64,000 bases of DNA from Lates calcarifer (Eukaryota; Chordata; Actinopteri; Centropomidae). Below are positions 39,064-48,801 of the stretch, piece by piece. The notes below the pieces were generated by a model, which had not been told where the DNA came from, ran no database searches, and worked only from the letters and a program-made list of their open reading frames with translations. Where the stretch lies: positions 22,240,159-22,304,158 of the forward strand of contig NC_066848.1 of the NCBI RefSeq assembly GCF_001640805.2. Reading direction: 5' to 3'. The stretch's first letter is position 1; the number at the start of each line of letters is the position of its first letter. Made by a program: the position numbers and the translations under genes.

Positions 39064-39765
39064 AAGGGCTATGTGCCACAGAAAGCAGTTGCAAAACAGT
39101 TATGTGACTTTCTACAGGACAATAATTTATTTGAAGATTTTCAGTCAGGATTTAGATTGCATCATAGCACAGAGATGGCACTTGTGAAAGTTACAAATGA
39201 CCTCCTAATCACATCAGATAGTGGGCTTGTCTCTGTACTTGTCTTGATAGATCTCAGTGCTGCTTTTGATACAACTGACCATCACATCCTGTTAAAGATA
39301 CTGGAGCATTTTATCTGCATTAAAGAAATAACACTAAAATCTTATAAAGTAGCTAAGTCCTATCTATCTGATAGGCTTCAGTTTGTACATGTTAATGACA
39401 ATTCCTCCATGTACACAAAAGTTTGTCATGGAGTTCCACAAGGTTCTGTGCTTTGACCAATTCTATTTATCTTGTATATGCTCCCTCTGGGTGGTATTAT
39501 CATAAATCACTCCATAAATTTCTATAACTATAACTATAATAAAATCATTTAACTAAACTTCAGGCATGCCTCAGGGACACTAAGACTGACCAGCATTTTT
39601 CTACTACTCAACTCAGACAAAACCGAAGTTATCGTACTTGGCCCTGAACACCTCAGAAATACATTTTCTAATGACGTAGTTACATTAGATGGCATTGCCC
39701 TGGCCTCCAGCTCCACTGTAAAGAATCTTGGAGTTATCTTTGATCAGGATATGAGCACACTCAGA
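39064..39765 (+). mobile_element. L2-type LINE fragment (reverse transcriptase region)
   Basis: This is a doubly truncated copy of the same family as 58994-62317, aligning to about 60255-60960 there. It reads [42 protein letters not shown] and GVPQGSVL before a TGA at 39454-39456 where the other copy has GGA. Downstream it loses the YADD region (about 39525-39560) and resumes with [17 protein letters not shown] and [13 protein letters not shown]. It is clearly inactive. Confidence 0.9.
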
Positions 39766-39867
39766 TCACAGCTCCTTGCTCCTTGTATGCTCTTGTGTTC
39801 TCACTTTACACATCATTGTGTCTAAATAATTGTTGACACAATATTAACCTGTTCACAAAACCAAATC

Positions 39868-40753
39868 ATTGAGATGAGACATGATGCTGTTATCCACAGC
39901 CTGATCCTGTACCTTGGCAAGAAAGTTGAGGAACTTTTTGATTTTAGTTGAAGCATTTTTAATGACGCCTTTTAAAATTTTAATGTTATCATGTTATCGT
40001 CACAGTTAAAGTTAACCCTAAGGTAAGAGTGGAGGTAAAGGAAGAGTTGAAGATATTCTGCTCAGCTTTGGCCCAAATGGCACAAAGCAAACAAATTCTT
40101 ATATCACTTCCATGAACAAACTAAATAGATTCAAATTATGTATACTCACATGGGATTACAAAGCCATAGGGTTTCCTCGCACTATAAAGTTGCAAAGGCA
40201 CACAATTTATGGCTGAGAGCAACATTCATTTGGGGGCTACAATCTGTGGTGTGCAGTCATCTTGCGCCATGTTCTAAAAATGTTTTGCTAATGCAGGCTC
40301 ACTGTAAAATAGATTTGACTCAATGTCTGATCTATGTTTCATGATGGATATTTTTAGCACCCTGATACTGAGGTCAACAAATAATTCAAGCAATTTTATT
40401 TGAATTTGTTTCTCAATAGAATTGTCTTCATTGTTCTTGTAAATTGTATGCAGGAGAACAGCCGCAGTGATGCCTCTCAACACATCCTCAAGATCATAGT
40501 TGTCCACAGTGCTGATGGAGAGGATCCAGTGGATGTAGCCATCCTTCTTGAAGGCAAGGAGATGTTGCAAGGATGTGGCAATACTGCTAAAGCTTGCACG
40601 CTGCTTATGCAGCTGATTTATGCCCTCAACCTTGCATACCCCCCAACACTGCACTATACTTTTGAAGTGTTTAAAGTTACTGTCTTAAAAGCTAATGCCA
40701 TGGCAAGTACTGCTGCTGGTACACCCCAAATCACTTGTCCATCTTGTAAATGA
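39868..40753 (+). pseudogene. Fragment of a SAMD3-like fish multicopy protein gene
   Basis: Two exon-like blocks occur in order. Block one (39868-39951) reads IEMRHDAVIHSLILYLGKK then VEELFDFS and a stop. Block two follows a splice-acceptor-like TTGTATGCAG (ending 40453) and reads ILKIIVVHSADGEDPVDVAI, then LLEGKEMLQGCGNTAKAC, then LIYALNLAYPP and YTFEVF, to a stop at 40753. This resembles the C-terminus of uncharacterised fish proteins often labelled sterile alpha motif domain-containing 3-like, as I remember them. Upstream exons and the SAM domain are absent. The splice phase of the two blocks does not obviously agree and the final residues diverge, so a pseudogene or partial copy is likelier than a working gene. 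Function of the family is not known to me. Confidence 0.5.
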
Positions 40754-41744
40754 CTTAAACAACAATTTACAATTTAATTTAAGACACTGTCAGCTCCATG
40801 GGACCCTCTGCTTACATACAGCTCACCTGGGACACACAGACCAGGGGCAGCAGCCTTCCCCAGCTTTGACTTTGCTAAAGACGGTGTTGGATACAGCAGT
40901 AGAAACTACTTAAAATTACTTAAAAAGTACTAGTGCAAATTGTTAAGAGGATTTTATTAAGTAAATCCTACTTAATAGAAGTTGTTTTTTTCTGTGTGAG
41001 CTGGAGCTTGAGGTCAAGAGTTACAACTTGATTTAACTCTTAGCTCGTTTCCATTACAGGAGCTTTTCTGTGGACACAGGAACCGTTTTAGGAACTCTGA
41101 AACTTTACCTTACTTTACTTTACCATGGCCTTCTTCTGCTACAGCTTGTGTGTACAGCATCATTCATGTGTTGAACTTTATTAATATCAATATGTGGGCT
41201 GTAAATGTAGATTTCTTGTTATGTTTATTGATGTGAAAAACAAAGTCAAATGTAGTTTGAGTAGGTGGGTGAATTTTTTTACCTCTGGAAAATGAGATTA
41301 TAACCACCAGATTCAATTGTGAAAATCATGTCTCAGTAAAAATAGCGGCATTGCTGTAGATTAGTCATATTAGTCATATTAGACCGTTGAGGGTTGCTCA
41401 GATGTAGCAGCAGCTACACACAAGATCATTGAGAAAATGGTTGACCTCACAACAACAAAGTCCTGGTTCCTGTGGAGTTTCACAAACAACCTGACTAATT
41501 GAGTAACTGACTGACGATTACAAACACTGCTCAGTTCAGTGGTACCCCCATTTAATATCCACAGTGCATAATACTGTCTTATTTATCACTATTTGTCACA
41601 TCAGGAACCAAACTACTTTCTCCTCTGCACTTTTCATACACTGCAGTAAACTAATGATCAAGTTGCTGTCCATAATAATCCTTAACATCCATTGTATCTG
41701 GTTTCATTACATTCCAGCTACACTCTGGCTCACTCGCAACCAAG
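40754..41744. other. Intergenic, no gene seen
   Basis: Nothing recognised, apart from a short duplicated TTAGTCATA motif near 41361-41381. Confidence 0.5.
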
Positions 41745-42572
41745 TCAAATCAATTTTATTCATATGGCGCTGGTTCGCAACAGATCACAACAGAACACAT
41801 CTCAGGACATTTTCAATTCAATTCAGTTTTATTTATACAGTGCCAAATCACAACAAGAGTGAGCTCAAGGCAGCAGGTGTTGAGTGGAGTTGTAGGAGCA
41901 GCAGGAGACTTGTCATCACAGATCAGACTCTACAGCTCCAGAGGCAAGGGAAAGAAAAGGAAAGGGAAGATATTGAGTTAGCAACATGATTTATGGGATA
42001 TGAATCCATACTGATGGAGAGAGGGAGACACAGAGAGAGAGAGAAGCTCATTGCATCATGGGAGATCTCCCAGCAGTCTAGGCCTATAGCAGCATAACTA
42101 AGGGATGGTTCAAGCCTGAGCCAACCCTAACTATAAGCTTTATTAAAAAGGAAAGTTTTAAACCTACTCTTAAAGGTACAGAGGGTGTCTGCCTCCTGGA
42201 CTGAAACTGGGAGAAGGTTCCACAGTAGAGGCGCCTGATAATAATGAATTACAGTAGTCCAACCCAGAAGTAACAAATGCATGGACACAGGTGAAAGAAG
42301 GCAGTCCTAGAGGTTTGTTTTATATGTGAGCTAAAGGACACATCCTGATCAAAGATAACTCCAAGATTCTTTACAGTGGAGCTGGGAGCCAGCTGACGTG
42401 TTCGGGATGGATTACAATGACTTCAGTTTTATCTGAGTTCAGTAGTAAAAAATTGTTTGTCATCCAAGTTCTAATGTCCCTAAAACAAGCCTGGAGTTTG
42501 GCTAGCTGGTTTTTGTAGGCTTCATTGACAGATAAAGCTGTGTATATCTGCATAACAATGGAAATTAATCCT
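41745..42572 (-). mobile_element. L2-type LINE 3' region, minus strand, rearranged
   Basis: Reverse-complement segments match the 59-kb LINE: the 3' UTR with GGGAGATCTCCCATGATGCA, the ORF2 C-terminus (CTTTAAGAGTAGG..., CTGTGGAACCTTCTCCC), the VHAFVTSGLDYCN region, STVKNLGV and [13 protein letters not shown], ending near the FHCYAD position. Two internal deletions are visible: one joins the equivalents of about 61115 and 61430, the other removes most of the 3' UTR. At 41745-41815 a second short LINE tail is attached end to end with the main one. It is inactive. Confidence 0.85.
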
Positions 42573-44149
42573 GAAGTTAGCATCACCCTGGTTCCTTCCA
42601 GGAATAGCCAATGGATTTTTTTCATTGGGTTTTGGATTATTCCAGTAAGTTTCTGATCCTTCCAGGTTTAGTTCATCAGATAACCTTAAACAGATAGACA
42701 CCACTGTTCTGATGTTTGAAGCCTAAATACAATCTCCAGAGGTAAAAAGCTAAGACAGCTAATAACGTCTCCACATTGAGCTTCTGTCCAGATCATCACT
42801 ACTGCCTTGTTCTCATCTGCACACTGATGTGTGGATCTTGTGCTGTTCACAGGAAATCACTGGAATTTTAACTGAGGAGGATAATATTTTGTTTTCTACT
42901 GTATTTCTGAGGTCTCAAGTTATTTTTCTTATATGGGCCCAAGACTAAAATAAAAAAACTGCTGTCTTAAAGACTGGTATTAAAAACTGATCACGGGGAA
43001 GAGACTACAACGAATAATGTAAAAAAAAAAAAAAAAAAAAAAGAACAAAACAGTTTATAGAGTTTCCTAGCACCAGTCTCCTTACTGAACCTAGTAAATA
43101 TTGAACCGAGACAACCTGTAACTACACCAGCCTCTAAGATCCTGGGTCCAGCATATTTTAGAGAACCTCAGATACTGATAATGAAGATACTAAACCCAGG
43201 ATTACAAAGACCACTTGTTTCATGAGTTACAGCAGTTACACATACATACACTGAACTCACATGACATCTAGTTATTTCCTGCATCTCCAGTCAAATGAGA
43301 TTTTTTTTTTTTTTTTAATTAGCGTTAGTGTCTCAGAGTGAAAAGCTTCCTTGTAAACTACATGTTACCACAAACTCAGCATCACAGGTGGAGTTTTCTT
43401 TTAATAGTTTTGGATAAAGTTGTTTTGAAAATTAAGATTGAGTCTCATGATGTGTTAGAAGTTAGAGATGAAAGTTCAGGAAAACCTACAATTGCTTGTA
43501 TCTTCCATCATGACTGAGCCCGTGTCCATATGACCAATAACAGAACAGTTCTGGTTCTACAGGGAGATATCTGTGCAATCTCTGCTGGTCTACAGAGCAT
43601 CATAGTTAGAAAGTCAGAGGAGATTGGGGATTTTGCCTGGTTACATTTAACTCTCACAGTTTGCTCTCCCAGCTCCGCTGGCACAGTCAGCAGGCAGCTG
43701 GTGCGGCGGACAGTGGTGCAGGGTGTGGCCAGTCTGCAGCTATATTTTCTGGCTTCATCTCAAGTGTTCTGCTGCTCTCACATTCCTAGGACAACTCAGC
43801 AGACTCTTTCTCCACATTTGTGATGTCCATTGAGCGCAGAGGTACTTCTACTCAAAGCATTAGGCAGAGTTTAGAGTTTGTAATGGGATATAGTTGCACT
43901 TTGATGTCCCTACTATAACCCATTCTCTCAGTGGGAATCTGATTTATGCAACATAGCATTATAAATACTAATTATATTGTGATGTTTTATATGTCATTTG
44001 TTATTGAATCTTTCTTACAAAAGAAATCTTGATTCCCTGGTGATTAAATGAAGCTTTATTAACAAAATAACTAATTAGAGTCATTTTGATTCTCTGCCTT
44101 AATAAAGAAATCTATAATGTGATGAGGTGACATGGCTCTCAAAGTGGAG
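42573..44149. other. Intergenic, no gene seen
   Basis: It includes a 22-bp poly(A) at 43021-43042 and a poly(T) near 43303-43316. No coding sequence is recognised. Confidence 0.5.
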
Positions 44150-44790
44150 ATCAGTTCACCAGTTTGGTCCAGACTGAAATATCTCACCAAATACTGGATG
44201 GATTGCTCTAAACCTTTGGGAGGATGAATTCTACTGACTTCCGTGATCCCCTGATGTTTCTTTTTTAGTTTATGATACCTGCAAAACTAAGCACAGCCTC
44301 AGCTATACTTTGTGTTCAATGCTAATTAGATAATAGCCCCTTTTACACAGCCCATTTCAAGGCAGGAATATTTGGCCATTATTATTATATCCACTTCACC
44401 GTTCTGTATAAACGGTACAGAGGCGGAATGGGGGGGTCCTATCACCCCGTCTTTAATCAATTAGTGGAGGTAGTCACAGTCTGTTCTGCTGTTCTACTCA
44501 CCTTTTATACAGACGCTGACTGACAGCTAGGCTGCTGCTGATTCCGTGAGGCTGGCATGCTGTATAAAACCACACAGCAGGCGGCATTAAGCCGACTTCA
44601 TTTGGTTCTGTGTAAACAGTTACATTGGAGAGAATTCTTAATGCCCATATTGTACAATCTTTTTGTAAAAGGGGCTAATGTTAGCATGCTAATAAGGTAT
44701 ACTACGATGGCAACAATGGTGGACATTAAAACATTGGCATTTAACTCAAAGGTGCCAGAGTAGAGCCTCAGTAAGCTGCCAGTGTGGCTG
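44150..44790 (+). repeat. Ancient teleost repeat, split by a MITE
   Basis: GTCCAGACTGAAATATCTCA, ACTGGATGGATTGCTCTAA, CCTGCAAAACTAAGCACA, CAGCCTCAGCTATACTTTGT, ATGTTAGCATGCTAATA and GCCTCAGTAAGCTGCCAG-type blocks follow the order of a widespread fish repeat. It is interrupted at 44335-44676. A related piece lies at 52430-52622. Confidence 0.6.
44335..44676. mobile_element. MITE with 13-bp perfect inverted termini
   Basis: It begins AGCCCCTTTTACA and ends TGTAAAAGGGGCT, a perfect 13-bp inverted repeat with imperfect extension. A 3-bp direct repeat AAT flanks it (44332-44334, 44677-44679). It interrupts the ancient repeat precisely, which confirms the borders. It has no coding capacity. The superfamily is uncertain; a 3-bp duplication would fit PIF/Harbinger. 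Confidence 0.75.
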
Positions 44791-45616
44791 TAGACTGATG
44801 AGATGACTTATTTTATTTTTTGTGCTTTTTTCCCCATTTTTCCTTTTTGTCAGTTTTTTTTTTTGTGTGTGTGTGTGTCTATTTTTGTTGAATTCTCATT
44901 GTCGGTCTTGTGGATCTTCTCTTTGTCTTGCAGGTGTACTGGTGTAAATGTTTTGTTGCTCGCTGTTGACACTGGAGTGCCAGCTTTTTGTACAGCTGTA
45001 AACAACAATTCTGTTAGTTAGTATAAAAGGCAAACAACTGCCTACTGTCATCAGGCTCAAAACAGGTCTGGTATACTGCTGTTGTCATTTACTGTCACGT
45101 GTCCTCTGTCTAAATCATGCTAATGAACTGAAGAAGAGGTGGTTTAAGGCTACAGGTTCTACTACAGTGTGTCAGTAGGATATGCTGTCCACAATTTCAT
45201 CTGCCCCATTCCTGTGCTGCACAGTCATGTCTCTCCCACTATAATGATCAGACTGGGTCATTGGGACAAGGAAGGAAGAAGGGGAGGGGCAATTTACATG
45301 GATGATAGAGTTAGGTGTTGGAAGTGTCATATACCTTCACCTGTTGAGCTCTGAGGTGTTGATAACTTTGTCATCACCTCTCATATTACACACACTCGCA
45401 ATCAGTTGGGAATATAAAAAGTATTGTTTAGTCCAGTTTACACTTACACTTCCTTGTAGATGTCAAGATTAGTCTGTGTAAATTATAATGTTCTGGTCCT
45501 TATTCTTAAAAACAACTGCTAACTATGTTTAGAAACATTTTTCTTACATGGTATCTCCATCCCCCTATCAACTCAGTCGCACACATACCCTGGCCCCACC
45601 CACTGAGAGGTAGTGT
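44791..45616. other. Intergenic, no gene seen
   Basis: It has a poly(T) then (GT)n stretch near 44848-44878. Nothing else is recognised. Confidence 0.5.
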
Positions 45617-45624
45617 ATGTCTAA
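45617..45624. repeat. Left 8-bp target site duplication of a hAT element
   Basis: ATGTCTAA precedes the element. The right copy at 48794-48801 reads ATGTCCAA, one mismatch. An 8-bp duplication is diagnostic of hAT. Confidence 0.75.
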
Positions 45625-46091
45625 TAGCGATGTGTGATACCACTGATTTCCTCTCCGATCAAATACCAAGTAATACCCAGGCTGGTATCACTGATACTGA
45701 TACGTTACTGATACTGTTAAAAATGTGTTTGAAAAGGGGAATAAAAACTAGGTTGAACCTTCTCAAATAAGATATCAGACTACTCATTCTTTAATGATAA
45801 AGAAGAACCCACAGTGTACCGTTTAGGACTTTCAAAAGATTGAAAAAAAAAAAAGATGTCCTACAGACCAAAGCACACAGAAGTCGCATGTTAATTGACA
45901 GGTTAGTAGTCAGGCTCCCTTTAAAACATTTTCCTCAATCTTATGAAAACATTCCACATTGACAATTGTTTAGAAACACATAAATCTACCTACTACCCTG
46001 AAAATGGTTGACTCAACCTTTTTATAAATGTTCCCTCATTTATAGGTTTTTGTTAAGGGAGAACAGCATTTTTACAGTTTTCCCCTTAAGT

Positions 46092-47335
46092 CTACTCCAT
46101 TTTTTGCTCACAACCTCCCCTGCCTTTGAAAAATCTCTTTGCAGGTTCAGAACAAGCAACAGTTACCAAGTATTTCACAACAAGTATGATCAGGGATAGG
46201 AACGTTCGCTTGTGTTCTTGCCACCAAAGTAGTGGATCCTTATCTCTGGGAATCAGTTTTTCCTCCGAGTAACGGTGCATTTCAATGAGTAAATTACGAG
46301 CACCTGACTGGTAATGTTGGGCTGACAAAACATGCATGTCAAAATCTGTCCAAAATTCCTCTGTGTGCAGGACTCTGAGAGCTAGGCACTGATGTTGAAG
46401 GCACTGAGGTAGAGTTAGCAGCAGGTGCTTGTGTAGAGCTTGGAGTTAAAGCGGGAGCTGGCTCTTCTGTCTGGTAGACTTCCTGCATCTCAGTGAGGAG
46501 TCGTTTTTCTCATTGCCTCAACATTGTCTTTGTATGAAATATGCTGATTGCTAGACAGTGATTGCTTTCAATACCCCTGAATCTGCACTGGCATTGCTTT
46601 GACAGCTGTGTGTCACTCACTCACAGGCTGGTACAGTCCTGTGACTGAGTGACACCAGGGGAATCACTTGACAGACTGAGGCATGTTTTTTTAGATGAAA
46701 CAGTGCATTAACTGTTTGATGCATTAGGGAGAACTCTTCTACACTAAAATACATTTCACTCTTGCCTAGGAGGCAGAGGGCTGTGGTCACAGCTTCATTT
46801 TGCTCATAAAGCCTCTCCAGCATGTAAAATACAGCTTAACCAAGCTTAACTGTTGAGTTGCAGCCCTTATCTTTACTTAGCTGTTTATTGTAGCATTTAT
46901 TTCATTTTAAATTTCATAGCCATATTTATTTATTTAGCTGGCATATTTATTTATTTCAGTTTAAATCAAACATTATTCCATGGTTTTAAAACTCCAGTTA
47001 TTTGAACATCAACACATGAACTGAAGCCTAGACAGTCTGTGACAGTGATAAATGTCACCAGTAGCTGAACACTTTTCTATGTGTACCTGGATAACACCTG
47101 CCACTGCCAAAGGATTCAGTCAGTGAAGTCTGTTTGTCCCCAGCAATGCCTCTGGTCCCTCTTTGGACCACTGCTGCACAACCTCATCATACTGTGATTA
47201 TTTCTCAGGTGTTTGACAAGGTTTGTGGTGTTGCCACAGCACCTCACAGTCGTCCCACAAGTCACAGAGCTTTGTTGTTGTTTTCAGAACTGAAGAAGTT
47301 CCACACAACTTTGTTTAATCCTGTCATGCATGAAT
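46092..47335 (-). pseudogene. BED-finger hAT transposase pseudogene
   Basis: Reading downward on the minus strand: VWNFFSSENNNKA and, after a frameshift, GNTTNLVKHLRNNH (47300-47180), a BED zinc finger that binds the element ends. Then MLERLYEQNEAVTTALCLLG and SVEEFSLMHQTVNAL followed by VCQVIPLV (46823-46617), the C-terminal catalytic-region segment. Finally LIEMHRYSEEKLIPRDKDPL and WWQEH (46300-46200), the hAT dimerisation domain with its conserved DPLxWW. Much of the catalytic core between the finger and MLERLYE is missing or unreadable, and frames are broken, so it is inactive. Confidence 0.82.
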
Positions 47336-47730
47336 TGTGAAATCCTCTGTCAGGATTTTTTTCCTAAGTTTTTTATTCCTCTTTAGGTTAAAAAAAAAAA
47401 AAATCAACTTCAATTTTAAAAACACTTTTTTTTCACATGTCCACTCAGGTGGACTACATGCCTGAGTTTTCAATTTAAGAGTATTTAACAAACCAATCAA
47501 TAATATTATATATCACGTTAAAATTTATATATGAATTTCTAATAATCCTAAACTATTGTGTTCACATATTTTAATTCAGGCAATGTAAGTTCCCTCAGCA
47601 TCCTTAGCGCCAATGTCACTACTGCTAGCATTTGTCAATACTTTTTTTCTGGCAGCCATTCATCATCACTGCCAAGCATAATTATCATTTGACTCAGGTG
47701 GTATATGCTCCACTATCCTGTAGGCTAGGG

Positions 47731-48470
47731 ATAGACCGCTTATGGCTGGGCCCATTATCGCCGCTGATATTCGGCATTTTGACGCATATCAGCCTTTTTT
47801 AAATCTGACAGAGATCAATTTAAAACTGAGTTATTTTGGCTCTGATGCATCTGCGCCTCTCTGTCTGCAGTCACTACTCTGTCTCCAGCATTGTCCCACC
47901 CACAGCAGGATTTGATTGGTTACATGCAGAGCCACAGCACAGGTAACAGCCAATCAGCAATGAAAGTTTATAAGAAACTTTATATGAGATGCTGCTGACC
48001 CTGGGAACTCCCTGCACTTTTTGTTTTTGTTTGAACTTAAAACAAAGATAAGTGAAAGATAAAATAACATTTCAGTTATATTGACATTTTGGGAAAATGT
48101 TATTTACTGTAGAAAACTTTATGGAGCTATTTATTTGTTTAAGTTTTCATTTATAAGACATGCTGCTGAGCCTGGGAGCTCCTTGCACTTTTTGTTAGAA
48201 TTTTAAACAAAGATGTCTATTGTCTAAGATAAAAAACCTTTAACATGTTGCAAATATGAAAAGCTATTTAATAAACATATGCTTAAAGGCATTTAAACGA
48301 AGTTAAGTGTTGGAGTTTGTATTATTCAAAATTTTGACACCAATATTTCTATTGCAAATGAATATCGGCTCCAAATATCGGTTATTGGCCTCCTTGACTA
48401 CTAATGGTATCAGTATCGGCCCTGAAAAAACCATATCGGTGGCTGATGTGCAATTCTACCATCAGAACCC
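47731..48470. mobile_element. hAT-type MITE nested in the hAT element
   Basis: The two ends carry inverted, diverged versions of a common fish terminus: a left TATGGCTGGGCCCATTATCG part and, at the right, CAGTATCGGCCCTGAAAAAA with CCATATCGG. Repeated ATATCGG/CGATAT motifs are typical. It contains an internal duplication (GATGCTGCTGACCCTGGGA near 47982 and CATGCTGCTGAGCCTGGGA near 48158). No protein-coding part is seen. Confidence 0.55.
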
Positions 48471-48793
48471 ATGCATATACAAGGAAACTGTTTTATAATA
48501 GCTGTCTACTGTAGTGACCACATGAAAGGGTTAAGTTCAGCCATCATCAGCGTCAACACTGCGCTCAGTGGCTTATGTATTTATGGAGCCGTAGTTTGCA
48601 CGTGACTATAATAGGGTATTATTCCGACTGATAGCGTTGTTACTTTCTAGTGTGTCCCTGTTGATGACTAAATACAGATTTACCCCATATTACTGAGTTT
48701 AGGTATTGACATTTTCATATGAGAATTGATCCTAGAACAGAAATGTTTTAATTCTGAAGTATTGATATGCCAGTATTGATCCGCACATTACTA

Positions 48794-48801
48794 ATGTCCA
48801 A
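48794..48801. repeat. Right 8-bp target site duplication of the hAT element
   Basis: ATGTCCAA matches ATGTCTAA at 45617-45624 except for one base. Confidence 0.75.

Larger units (their letters stand above)
45625..48793 (-). mobile_element. Nearly full-span hAT transposon with BED-type transposase relic
   Basis: The ends TAGCGATGTGTGATACC and (reverse complement of the right end) TAGTAATGTGCGGATC form imperfect inverted termini, flanked by 8-bp duplications with one mismatch. The interior carries a minus-strand hAT transposase relic with both the BED finger and the C-terminal dimerisation domain. A MITE at 47731-48470 has inserted in the 5' non-coding part. Total span is 3169 bp, about what an autonomous hAT plus an insertion would occupy. 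Confidence 0.8.

Noticed and set aside
40274..40654. 126-codon minus-strand frame
   Set aside because: It is the antisense shadow of the SAMD3-like block, whose plus-strand translation shows family similarity.
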